A stretch of 64,000 nucleotides of DNA, from assembly GCF_902497625.1 (NCBI RefSeq), contig NZ_CABVGX010000020.1:1-64000 (forward strand), given 5' to 3'. The stretch is from Pseudomonas fluorescens. GTDB taxonomy: Bacteria; Pseudomonadota; Gammaproteobacteria; Pseudomonadales; Pseudomonadaceae. The notes below the pieces were generated by a model. It had not been told where the DNA came from, ran no database searches, and was given only the letters and a program-made list of their open reading frames with translations. Below are positions 39,001 through 46,972 of the stretch, piece after piece (position 1 is the first letter of the stretch; every line of letters begins with the position of its first letter). A program made the position numbers and the translations under genes.

Positions 39001-41191
39001 CCGGATGCGGGTCAAGTTCGACATGCAACCGGCGCAACGCATCTTCCGAAATCCCGGCTACCGTCAACACGTGCTCAAGCTGTTGCGCAGGCAAGCCTTG
39101 AGCGGATATACCGAATCGGCTCAGCAACCGCGGTTTGTCCCAGATCAGCGGTTGGTCAAGTTCAGTGCGCCACACCCCGGCGCCATTATGTTCGGCGACA
39201 GGTCGATAGGCCTCGGGGCGGGTCGGATGTTGCAAGCGATGCAGCCCGGTGTCGGCGTCCCGGCTGACGGCGAAGTTCTTGCCATCCAGTGGCAGAAAAT
39301 CCTGACCTTCATGCTGGTAGAGTCCCCACTCACTGGTACGGGCTTTCTGAGGCAGGGTCGCCGGATGTTCATAGGCGCTCAGATCCGGGTTCCAGAGGCG
39401 CTCTTCACCGTTCACCAGGACCGGTTTCAGTTGCTCGAGGAAGGGCGAGGTTTTCACAGGCATGACTTGGGCTGGCAACAGATGGCCGGCACTCATCAAG
39501 GCCAACTGCGCAAAGTTGATCAGCACGCCGGTGAGATGCGCCGACGCTTGCTCTTTGTCGCCTTTGCTCCAGTCCTCGATGCCCTCGGCCAACTCGGCGA
39601 GCATTTGCCCGACCATCACGCCCAGAACCGCTTCGCCGAGGCCAGGCACCAGCATCGCGCCGAAATTGAAAACGTTCCAGGCGATGTCCAGCACACTGGT
39701 CAGGCGTCTCCAGCGGGTGATGGCATCTTCGTCGCCGGTGGGCACGGCGATTTTGCGGGCATCGGCGATGGCCTTGTCACGGCGCTGTCGGAACAGTACA
39801 TCCCAGAGTTCGTCTTTGATGACGTTGGTGACCGGTTCTGCGTTGGGGTTTTCGATTGCGGTCTCGCGCCACCATGGTCCCATGTCCAAGGGCTCACGCG
39901 GGTGCCAAGTGATGGCAGTCAGGCGTTCGTTGGCCCGGGCAAAAAATTTGCCCTTGTCCTGCTGGTCCACGAAGCGGCTGAAAAACTCCTGATACTGCGG
40001 CGTGCGAAGCTGCGTGAGCAAGGTCGACATAAAATCGCTCAGCGAGGCATATTCTTTTAGCGGATGTTGCGGGTCGTCCGGAATATAGGCAATCAACGGG
40101 CCGTTCAAACGGCTCTGGTTATAAATATCCTCTTTGCGTAAGGCTTCATCAACAACGCCCTGTGGACCATTCGCGAAAAAATTCTGAATCAATTTATAGT
40201 GTTCATATGCGTTTCCCGATAACGCCGGTATTCGCCGAGACCAATCGAGCCAGAACTTCAAGCTAGCCGGCGTCAGTGCGTCGACTGCCTTCTTTATTTC
40301 AGATGGTTCGCTTACCGCACTGAACAGGACAATGCCGGTCATTTTAAAACCCATCAAAGACAGCCGATGATTGAGCAGCGGGCGACCGTCGAGGGTGGCT
40401 TGCTGACCCTCCACGACTCTGGTCAGGCGATCATAAGCGGCGGCGCTAACGTCCCCCTTCAATCGTGCAGTGAGCGCTGCCAGCCTGAAAGCGGATTTCT
40501 CGCTGGCTATCGATCGCGCCTTCAAGGCCAACGCTGCCGTCGCATCCTTTGGCTGCAACAGCGCCTTGATATGGTTCTGATATTGCCCGCCAATGTCCAA
40601 CGTCCGACACAGGCTCGCAAACTTCTCAGGAGTAAGGGTATCGATGCGTTGAGGGCGCCCCTGAAGGTCCTTGCGCAAGATGCCCGAACCCTCCCGGAAC
40701 GCGCCCGCACGGGTTTCGGCGTCTTCGAAGTTATGCAGTGCCGCCGCTAGCAGCGAACTCTGGCGGATACGACTGGCGCCGGTGTCGAGGCCAAAGATGA
40801 TCGTGTCCGGCACGTAAAGATGCAGGGACAGCGCTTGCGGATCGTGCGCGGCACCGAACTGAGCTTGCATCGCAGTGGCCAGCAACGGCTTGGCGAAGGT
40901 TTCGATATCGCTCTGCAAATCCACCAGCGCGCCGTCGAGTTCGGCCTGCAAACGCCAATGTTCATCAATCAACGCTTTCAATTGCTGACGCTCCTCTGCC
41001 ACCGCGCTGGAATACCAGTCCGGCGTCTTTGCATTCAGAGTCAGCATTGACTTCAGGGTCGCGGGAGATGCTTTTTTTATTGCCTCGGGAATGACCTTGT
41101 TGATCCGGTGCTGGTGAACACTTTCGCCAACTTCGGCAACTTCCGTGGCAGACGAAACATTCGCCGGATTGCTTCCTTGCAAATCAGACAT
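36080..41191 (-). CDS. Large NEL-type E3 ubiquitin ligase-like effector with leucine-rich repeats
   Basis: A 1703-residue protein. An N-terminal region of about 1000 residues resembles the DUF6543/dermonecrotic-toxin type domain of large Pseudomonas effectors and includes one hydrophobic helical patch (LVPGLGEAVLGVMVGQML). Leucine-rich repeats follow at about 1225-1360 (RSLDLGENVLTRLPPVIGNL, LEQLLLDNNQIALTP). The C-terminal 300 residues match the NEL domain of IpaH/SspH ligases: catalytic motif CSD with Cys1498 and Asp1500, then the EVEDHLAF and EPLDLPWQSRGMLF segments. NEL enzymes transfer host ubiquitin, so the natural target is a eukaryotic cell. No signal peptide is seen; type III export is probable but no secretion genes lie in the window. 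AAGGTTG precedes the ATG. The upstream 240 bases are AT-rich, suggesting acquisition. Confidence 0.85.
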   Translation of the reverse strand: MSDLQGSNPANVSSATEVAEVGESVHQHRINKVIPEAIKKASPATLKSMLTLNAKTPDWYSSAVAEERQQLKALIDEHWRLQAELDGALVDLQSDIETFAKPLLATAMQAQFGAAHDPQALSLHLYVPDTIIFGLDTGASRIRQSSLLAAALHNFEDAETRAGAFREGSGILRKDLQGRPQRIDTLTPEKFASLCRTLDIGGQYQNHIKALLQPKDATAALALKARSIASEKSAFRLAALTARLKGDVSAAAYDRLTRVVEGQQATLDGRPLLNHRLSLMGFKMTGIVLFSAVSEPSEIKKAVDALTPASLKFWLDWSRRIPALSGNAYEHYKLIQNFFANGPQGVVDEALRKEDIYNQSRLNGPLIAYIPDDPQHPLKEYASLSDFMSTLLTQLRTPQYQEFFSRFVDQQDKGKFFARANERLTAITWHPREPLDMGPWWRETAIENPNAEPVTNVIKDELWDVLFRQRRDKAIADARKIAVPTGDEDAITRWRRLTSVLDIAWNVFNFGAMLVPGLGEAVLGVMVGQMLAELAEGIEDWSKGDKEQASAHLTGVLINFAQLALMSAGHLLPAQVMPVKTSPFLEQLKPVLVNGEERLWNPDLSAYEHPATLPQKARTSEWGLYQHEGQDFLPLDGKNFAVSRDADTGLHRLQHPTRPEAYRPVAEHNGAGVWRTELDQPLIWDKPRLLSRFGISAQGLPAQQLEHVLTVAGISEDALRRLHVELDPHPVMLTDTLKRFGLYAEAGLAAEQILLDQVSEALVEDIAGLMTELPHWPELRSVEIYEGTQLTGPSVLIGNSDAALANRIRLTRAELRDGQLPQQTIATLSEQEIHELLGHAISSQKDVRVQALKETLANAATKKRKQLFESLYKQHEVAGGSNVQLLSDAYPDLPNSVAERLLQQARPEDLRHLAEKQSVPLRLREQARTAQQRVRLSRAYEGLYLDELANNDTRRLELASLANLAGWSDDIRIEIREYSYDGKLNASVGPQDASLRKVLILEEEGTYLARDEDNQHLHGSDDFFASLLRALPDQERRALGYDIFEGARLRSDLQRTPLDHEQFASILHEHPNRKPAYDPETMRLLGGMQGYRRLADRPTLQRRLRSLYPEFSNEQIATVYRGLGDAAPLRISELEAEFNQMNTTLQRWMNSPTVAQRFSPAGVAEWTSRDRLYKALRQCWQRTGPLGPSVPGVIRLQLLDLSGFPMSRHLANFPTLTANFDHVTSLSMRNANVLSSQGQFVELFRGLRSLDLGENVLTRLPPVIGNLRQLEQLLLDNNQIALTPQAVARLRSLTRLEALSLQGNPLGLVPDISQMPNLELINLESTGIDRWPTGLFATPRPRHIHLNLRRNPLVIIPEVAPGSFRAELLARTIVSREPEWMPADVLERLKQYTESVGLDPERPYPSLGIQDSINWSQGMSESVFMDRLIIWDEVEDEFGSEPFFNEIRRLTQSADFSNPELTYRTELTEKVWRMLEAMHEDTALRELIFNQAALPTACSDGGTELFNALGVQVLVHEAYALENPALVEAEMVELARGKSRLNEIGAIARGHVAERLRNGERFRVVGPAGSVTGTIDEVEDHLAFMTELAEPLDLPWQSRGMLFRAFADRKINATVIEAARVRVLELEKGNLLVERILEQPFWQNYLEKTYADEIQNLKDMMQDEDELAQFNAIENLKRVVTEQAIERAKLRRTEPPLNLQPAR

Positions 41192-41431
41192 GACTTCAAC
41201 CTTCTTATAAATAGTGAAGTCAACAGACTATGCAAACACCGGCAAAAAAAAAGCCTGAATAACTGTTCATCAGCTAAAGAAAAAAGGCGTTTATCTTTCG
41301 AGAAACAAAAGCATCGACATATATTTATACCACCGCCGATAGTGCCAGGCGTGCTGTCTTCCTTGAGCAGGTTTATTTCCAGCCCAAAGGCGCTACCATG
41401 CGTCACATTCAGCCCGCACAGGTAACAGGCC

Positions 41432-42559
41432 ATGCGACTACCCGATTTCATCAGGCAACATGTGGAGCGCATCGTCGATGAATGGGAAGCCTTCGCCAGG
41501 ACGGTTACGCCGGCGGCAGAACACATGGACCGAACGGCTCTGCGTGATCACGCTGCGGAAATTTTGTTGGCCGCGGCCCGCGACATGACCACCGCGCAAA
41601 CCGCCAGCGAACAGGTGGCCAAGGCCAAGGGTGAAGGGCCCGAGAAAACCCCGAGCCTGGACGAAGCAGGCGCCAGCCATGGTGAGCTGCGGCATACCGT
41701 TGGCTTCGATCTGGTGCAGATGACCAGCGAGTTTCGCCACTTGCGCGCCTGTGTGATTCGCCTGTGGGTGGACAGTCTGCAATCACCGGACCTCGCCTAC
41801 TTTCAGGACATGATCCGGTTCAATGAGGCCATCGATGAAGCATTGGCGGAGTCCACGGCGGCTTATGCCGAACAGGTCAACCGCTCGCGGGACATTTTTC
41901 TGGCCATCCTGGGTCATGATTTGCGTGCCCCCCTGCAAGCAGTGAGCATGTCCACCGAATTGCTCATGCGCAAAACCACGCTCCAAGGCGATGCGCTGGC
42001 CTGCGCGATCAACATCAAACGCGGTGCGCGGCACATGGCGGTGATGGTGAGTGATTTGCTGGAGCTGGTGCGTAGTCGTCTGGGCAAGAGTTTGCCCATC
42101 CAGCCATCACCGATGGACTTCGCCGACACCGCCCATGCGGCGATTGCCGAAGCCTGCGCCGGCAATCCCGAGTGTGACCCGGCGCTGACCGTGCACGGCG
42201 ACACCCATGGTGTCTGGGATGCCGGACGGCTCAGCCAGATGCTGCAGAACCTGATCGGCAATGCCTTGCAGCACGGTGCGAGCAAACGCGAGGTCACACT
42301 GACCCTGACCGGGGAGAGCGACGCGGTTCGTCTTGAAGTGCACAACTTCGGCACGCCAATCCCCGAAGAAGCCATCGGCACCATTTTCGATCCGCTGGTG
42401 CGCAGTTCCGAGGAAGAGCCGGGGCAGCCGTCCACAAGCCTGGGTCTGGGTCTGTTTATCGTCAAGGAAGTGGTCAACGCGCATAAAGGCTCGATTGAAG
42501 TAACCTCGAACGAGACCGATGGCACGCTGTTCACAGTGAGACTGCCGCGCAGAATCTGA
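41432..42559 (+). CDS. Soluble sensor histidine kinase, orphan
   Basis: A 375-residue kinase with no membrane segment. An all-helical N-terminal region (about 1-150) resembles RsbRD-type sensor domains. It is followed by HisKA with FLAILGHDLRAPLQAVSMS (phospho-acceptor His near residue 161) and an HATPase domain with N (QMLQNLIGNALQHGA) and G boxes (LGLGLFIVKEVV). No response regulator or receiver domain is nearby, so its partner must be elsewhere. It is divergent from the NEL gene. Confidence 0.88.
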   Translation: MRLPDFIRQHVERIVDEWEAFARTVTPAAEHMDRTALRDHAAEILLAAARDMTTAQTASEQVAKAKGEGPEKTPSLDEAGASHGELRHTVGFDLVQMTSEFRHLRACVIRLWVDSLQSPDLAYFQDMIRFNEAIDEALAESTAAYAEQVNRSRDIFLAILGHDLRAPLQAVSMSTELLMRKTTLQGDALACAINIKRGARHMAVMVSDLLELVRSRLGKSLPIQPSPMDFADTAHAAIAEACAGNPECDPALTVHGDTHGVWDAGRLSQMLQNLIGNALQHGASKREVTLTLTGESDAVRLEVHNFGTPIPEEAIGTIFDPLVRSSEEEPGQPSTSLGLGLFIVKEVVNAHKGSIEVTSNETDGTLFTVRLPRRI

Positions 42560-42580
42560 AACACGGAACCCACCTGCAGC

Positions 42581-42702
42581 AGCCCGTAGCAGCCCGTAGC
42601 AGCCCGTAGGAGCTGTCGAGTGAAACGAGGCTGCGATCTTTTAACGTTCATAAACAACCAAGTGCAACAGATCGCAGCCTCGTCTCACTCGACAGCTCCT
42701 AC
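42581..42702. repeat. REP-type inverted pair with a triplicated 10-bp end
   Basis: 42606-42637 pairs with 42671-42702 at 31 of 32 positions and belongs to the same family as 30616-30720. Its left edge is preceded by a 10-bp unit AGCCCGTAGC repeated three times (42581-42610, last base changed), apparently a local expansion of the repeat end. Confidence 0.85.
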
Positions 42703-42857
42703 AGGGGAATGTGTTCTTACACCTGCGGATCCCCCGCCCGAGGCAAGCCGTTCGCAGCCAGACCTGACTATCAGTTCTGCCAGTTCACCAAAAACGGTGG
42801 GGCAGTCAGACTGAGGGCATCGATCCAAGTCGAATCTCTCACAAGATAGGCACCGGC

Positions 42858-43763
42858 ATGCTCAACTCAGTCGCTAGTAACAACCGCCAGTTCTGCACGA
42901 TATTGCTGGCTGCCGACCAACAGAATTCAATATTCGCCGAGCAGGTGGAAGGCCAGCTCAATCCCGTCGCTTATTCCGCATACGGCCATCAGTCGGCGTC
43001 TCGGCCGATAGCCACGCGGTTAGGGTTTAGCGGTGAGTTAAGCGAGAGGATGTCGGGATGGTATCTGCTGGGTAATGGCTATCGCGCTTACAACCCCACC
43101 TTGATGCACTTTCACAGCCCGGACAGTTTGAGCCCGTTTGGGGAGGGTGGGCTAAATGCGTATATGTATTGCGTGGGGGATCCGGTGAATTTCAGGGATC
43201 CGACTGGGCATGTAAAGCTCCCACGAATTTTTCGTCGCACGCGCCCGCGCGCAACATTGCTCCAACGTCCTCAAATGGCAGCTATTGCTAACGATTATGT
43301 AGCAATTCCAGCGACCTCATCGTCTGCAGCTCGGCCTTCAAATATCCAGTTGGGGCAGTTGCCAGAAATACAGACGGAACGTCGACTCCCTTTCTCACAT
43401 CAAAACAGCACATCTCCACGAACGTCCATGCCTATCAACGCTGCACCGCCTCGTCCACCAAAGAAAAATGTCATACCCGTTCATTCAAAGCCTAACGTCG
43501 CTAACGCTGACGAGTCGCATCGTACGGCTTATAACTCGGTTGAACCGCTGCCCAGTACCAGCTCTAAACCATCGACGCTCTTGCCCGATATTTCTTCCAA
43601 TAGCTCAAAATATGCCCCTGTGCCTCCGACGAGAGTGCTACCGAGTGGCGCCTCGCGCCAGTATTCTGTGACATTCGACACGCACGGCAACCCCACCCAA
43701 GACAGTGTGCTGAAAATGTCTTTGGACCAAATAGCGGGCCTGGTCAGAAACGAAAAAAAATAG
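42858..43763 (+). CDS. Short orphan Rhs-core protein with variable C terminus
   Basis: A 301-residue protein carrying only the end of an Rhs/YD repeat shell: LGFSGELSERMSGWYLLGNG, YNPTLMHFHSPDSLSPFGEG and the core terminus NAYMYCVGDPVNFRDPTGH (about residues 50-118). The remaining 180 residues are a proline/serine-rich, AT-richer tail of unknown type ending SLDQIAGLVRNEKK. In full Rhs proteins the part after DPTGH is the toxic domain. There is no room for an immunity gene: 48 bases follow before the converging cbpM gene. Short Rhs proteins of this kind are common in fluorescent pseudomonads; whether it is active is unknown. Confidence 0.82.
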   Translation: MLNSVASNNRQFCTILLAADQQNSIFAEQVEGQLNPVAYSAYGHQSASRPIATRLGFSGELSERMSGWYLLGNGYRAYNPTLMHFHSPDSLSPFGEGGLNAYMYCVGDPVNFRDPTGHVKLPRIFRRTRPRATLLQRPQMAAIANDYVAIPATSSSAARPSNIQLGQLPEIQTERRLPFSHQNSTSPRTSMPINAAPPRPPKKNVIPVHSKPNVANADESHRTAYNSVEPLPSTSSKPSTLLPDISSNSSKYAPVPPTRVLPSGASRQYSVTFDTHGNPTQDSVLKMSLDQIAGLVRNEKK

Positions 43764-43811
43764 ACTAAGCGTGCCTGTTCCATACACCTCAGGTATCGTC
43801 TCGCGAAGCGG

Positions 43812-44117
43812 TTACTCCCCCACCAACCGCCCCAACCGCTGCTTGAGCATGCTGTTCTCCGCCCTCAGCTGTTGAACCTCTTCGAGCAGATCAAGCGCGA
43901 GCGCAACTCCTTCCCACTCCAGCTCCAAATCGTGCCGCAACTTGGCGGCACGTTTGGCCAGTGCCAATTCGAAATCGGTGAATCGCCAGTCACGGGGTTG
44001 TGTGCCCTGCGGCTCAAGAATCCCGTGTTCGACGATTTCGATTACGTAGACGTCCGATAGCTGCGACGCCTCGCAGAACTCTGCCATGTCCAGATGAACG
44101 ATCAGGGGGTTGCTCAT
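43812..44117 (-). CDS. cbpM: Chaperone modulator CbpM
   Basis: A 101-residue MerR-like helical protein that binds the J-domain of CbpA and inhibits it. It has the FCEASQLSDVYVIEIVEHGIL helix-turn-helix region (read in parts, about residues 9-32) and a leucine-rich C-terminal coiled coil (LLEEVQQLRAENSMLKQRL). It lies 23 bases downstream of cbpA, the usual pair. Confidence 0.9.
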   Translation of the reverse strand: MSNPLIVHLDMAEFCEASQLSDVYVIEIVEHGILEPQGTQPRDWRFTDFELALAKRAAKLRHDLELEWEGVALALDLLEEVQQLRAENSMLKQRLGRLVGE

Positions 44118-44140
44118 GACGGGCTACTCCGTGTCTTCGA

Positions 44141-45091
44141 TCAGAAATTTTCACGCGGGTTGAACGCGGCTTTGCGAGCCAGTTCCTGCCACAACGTCTT
44201 GACCTCATCGTTTGCAGTTTTTGGCATGACGGCCTTGAGCTGCACGAACAGGTAGCCGCGCTCGCCCGCCTTGTTCTGCAGGCCGTGTCCTTTGGCGCGC
44301 ATACGCTGGCCATTCTGACTGCCGGCCGGGACCTTGAGGTTGATCTTGCCGGTCAGCGTCGGCACCGCCACTTCAGCACCCAGGGCCAGTTCCCACGGCG
44401 CCAGCGGCAAGGTGATGATCAGGTTTTCGCCTTCGACGTCGAACTTGGGATGCGGTGCGAAACGGATAATCAGGTACAAATCGCCGTTGGCCCCGCCACC
44501 AATGCCGGGCGCGCCCTGGCCTTTGAGGCGGATGCGCTCGCCATCGGTTACGCCCGCAGGAATCTTCACGTTGAGGCTTTTGGTGGTGTTGCTCACATGC
44601 TGGCCGGCAGCGTTGTACTGCGGCACCTGGAACGTCACCTTTTTCGATTCGTTCGCCAGGGTCTCTTCGAGAAAAACCGCCAATTCCATTTCCACGTCTT
44701 GCCCTCGACGTCCGGTGCTGCGACGCGATTCTCCACCACCATTGAAGCCCGGCCCACGGTTGCCGAAGATCGAACTGAAGAAGTCCGAAAAATCGCCTGT
44801 GTCCTGACCACCACCGAAGCCACCTGCACCACGCCCCTGCCACCCGGGCGGGCCCTGGAACGGCTGGCCATGCTGACCGTACTTGCGCAGGTCGTCATAT
44901 TCGGCGCGTTTGTCGGCACTTTTCAGCGCTTCATAAGCTTCCGACGCGTCCTTGAACTTGGACTCGGCGTCTTTTTCCTTGCTGACATCGGGGTGGTATT
45001 TGCGCGCAAGTTTGCGATAAGCGGCCTTGATGGTCTTATCGTCCGCGGTCGGTTCCACACCGAGAATCTTGTAATAGTCTTTGAAGTCCAT
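44141..45091 (-). CDS. cbpA: Curved DNA-binding protein / DnaJ-class co-chaperone CbpA
   Basis: A 316-residue J-domain protein. The J domain (about 1-70) has the HPD motif in [12 protein letters not shown]; a Gly/Phe-rich linker (about 75-110) precedes the two beta-rich substrate-binding domains, without the DnaJ zinc finger. It stimulates Hsp70 ATPase and binds curved DNA. The ATG at 45091 ([11 protein letters not shown]) fits the family; an in-frame ATG at 45106 would add MVIPT. The Hsp70-family gene is divergent, 297 bases away. Confidence 0.93.
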   Translation of the reverse strand: MDFKDYYKILGVEPTADDKTIKAAYRKLARKYHPDVSKEKDAESKFKDASEAYEALKSADKRAEYDDLRKYGQHGQPFQGPPGWQGRGAGGFGGGQDTGDFSDFFSSIFGNRGPGFNGGGESRRSTGRRGQDVEMELAVFLEETLANESKKVTFQVPQYNAAGQHVSNTTKSLNVKIPAGVTDGERIRLKGQGAPGIGGGANGDLYLIIRFAPHPKFDVEGENLIITLPLAPWELALGAEVAVPTLTGKINLKVPAGSQNGQRMRAKGHGLQNKAGERGYLFVQLKAVMPKTANDEVKTLWQELARKAAFNPRENF

Positions 45092-45388
45092 CGTGGGAAT
45101 CACCATCCATTATCGAAATCGCGCAGCCAGGTACAGCATGCTCTTGTTTGGGGGTGTCTGGATTGACCGATCTCAAGGGTGTGACCGGGCGGCGCATCAG
45201 AAGTTTATCGGCAGCGGCGGGTGGTTCTTGCGACCGCCCACTGTCTACCAGAGCCAATGCAGACAAGTTTGGGGCATCCGGCCATCTTATCAAGGCGCCG
45301 ATCAGTGATTTAGCGGATAGTCGGCCTTCGAATCTGTGCCGCACTGACATACACTGCGCGGCCGTTTTTTAACCGGAACCCGAAAGAC

Positions 45389-46663
45389 ATGAAGAACGCA
45401 TCTCCAGCCCGTGCCTGCGGTATCGACTTCGGCACATCCAACTCCACCGTCGGCTGGCTGCGCCCCGGCATGGAAACGCTGATCGCGCTGGAGGACGACA
45501 AGATCACTCTGCCATCGGTGGTCTTCTTCAACATGGAAGAACGCCGCCCGGTGTACGGCCGCCTGGCGCTGCACGAATACCTGGAGGGCTACGAAGGCCG
45601 CCTGATGCGCTCGCTCAAGAGTTTGCTGGGTTCCAAGCTGATCAAGCACGATACCAGTGTCCTCGGCACAGCCATGCCGTTCAAGGACCTGCTCGGGTTG
45701 TTTATCGGCCAATTGAAGCTGCGTGCCGAAACCGCGGCCGGTCGCGAGTTCGAGGAAGTGGTATTAGGCCGTCCGGTGTTTTTCGTCGATGACGATGAGA
45801 TGGCCGACCAGGAAGCAGAGAACACCTTGGTCGATGTGGCCCGTGCCATCGGTTTCAAGGATGTGTCATTCCAGTACGAGCCGATTGCAGCGGCCTTCGA
45901 CTACGAGTCGACCATTGAAAAAGAAGAGCTGGTGCTGATCGTCGACATTGGCGGCGGTACCTCCGACTTTTCCCTGGTGCGCCTGTCACCCGAACGTCGC
46001 CACTACGACAATCGACATGACGACATCCTCGCCACCGGTGGTGTGCACATCGGCGGTACCGATTTCGACAAGCAGCTGAGCCTGCACGGGCTGATGCCTC
46101 TGTTCGGCTATGGCAGCCGGATGAAGAGCGGCGCCTACATGCCGACCAGCCACCACATGAACCTGGCGACCTGGCACACGATCAACTCGGTGTACTCGCA
46201 GAAATCGACCCTGGCCCTGGGCAGCATGCGCTACGACATCGAAGACACCGGCGGCATCGACCGTCTGTTCAAGTTGATCGAGCAACGCGCCGGGCACTGG
46301 CTGGCCATGGAAGTGGAAGAGACCAAGATCCAGCTGACCCATGCCGACAGCCGCCATGTGCCGCTGGACCGCATCGAGCCGGGGTTGAGCGTGGAGCTGA
46401 GCCGGGCGCTGTTCGAGTCGGCCATCGACAATCTGCTGGAGCGCGTGCGCAACAGCGTGACCCGGCTGCTGACCGACGCCAATGTGCGCGTGGACCAGGT
46501 CGACACGGTGTTCTTCACCGGAGGATCAAGTGGTATCCCGGCACTGCGCAACAGTGTTTCGGCAATGTTGCCTAACGCGCGGCATGTGGAAGGCAACATC
46601 TTTGGCAGCATCGGCAGCGGTCTGGCGATTGAAGCCTCAAAACGTTACGGCCCGATGGAGTGA
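45389..46663 (+). CDS. Hsp70-family chaperone, YegD-like
   Basis: A 424-residue protein consisting of the Hsp70/actin-type ATPase fold only. ACGIDFGTSNSTVGW at residues 8-22 is the phosphate-1 loop, LVLIVDIGGGTSDFSLV near 182-198 is phosphate-2, and FFTGGSSGIPALR near 377-389 is the adenosine motif. It lacks the peptide-binding domain of DnaK, as in E. coli YegD. Its neighbour cbpA encodes a J-protein, but a working partnership is not shown. An Hsp70-like gene also stands near this point in P. aeruginosa. Confidence 0.9.
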   Translation: MKNASPARACGIDFGTSNSTVGWLRPGMETLIALEDDKITLPSVVFFNMEERRPVYGRLALHEYLEGYEGRLMRSLKSLLGSKLIKHDTSVLGTAMPFKDLLGLFIGQLKLRAETAAGREFEEVVLGRPVFFVDDDEMADQEAENTLVDVARAIGFKDVSFQYEPIAAAFDYESTIEKEELVLIVDIGGGTSDFSLVRLSPERRHYDNRHDDILATGGVHIGGTDFDKQLSLHGLMPLFGYGSRMKSGAYMPTSHHMNLATWHTINSVYSQKSTLALGSMRYDIEDTGGIDRLFKLIEQRAGHWLAMEVEETKIQLTHADSRHVPLDRIEPGLSVELSRALFESAIDNLLERVRNSVTRLLTDANVRVDQVDTVFFTGGSSGIPALRNSVSAMLPNARHVEGNIFGSIGSGLAIEASKRYGPME

Positions 46664-46692
46664 CACCGACGCCCTGTAGTGAGGGGATCCCT

Positions 46693-46814
46693 TGTGGCGA
46701 GGGGGCTTGCCCCCGTTGGGCTGCGAAGCAGCCCTGAAACTATTCAACTCGATAAGTCTGAAGAAATGCAGGGGACTGCTGCGCAGTCCAACGGGGGCAA
46801 GCCCCCTCACCACA
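46693..46814. repeat. REP-type inverted pair with nested hairpins
   Basis: 46693-46717 pairs with 46790-46814 at 24 of 25 positions. Inside, GGGCTGCGAAGCAGCCC and GGACTGCTGCGCAGTCC are two further hairpins. The outer arm equals the 25 bases at the very start of the window. Confidence 0.85.
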
Positions 46815-46821
46815 GTAGATC

Positions 46822-46964
46822 AACTGCTCAACTGCTCAACTGCTCAACTGCTCACTGCTCATCTGCACAACTGCTCAACTGCTCAACTGCTCAACTACAC
46901 AACTACACAACTGCACAACTGCACAACTGCACAACTGCTCAACTGCTCAACTGCTCAACTGCTC
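46822..46964. repeat. 8-bp tandem repeat array, 18 units
   Basis: AACTGCTC and its variants AACTGCAC, AACTACAC and ATCTGCAC are repeated head to tail 18 times over 143 bases, with one 7-base unit. The array lies between the converging Hsp70 and AI-2E genes and ends 8 bases from the AI-2E stop codon. The whole 309-base gap 46664-46972 is made of this array and the REP pair; no gene is seen. Confidence 0.95.
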
Positions 46965-46972
46965 ACAGCGGA

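Noticed and set aside
46822..46964. CRISPR-like repeat array
   Set aside because: Units are 8 bases with no spacers and no cas genes in the window.
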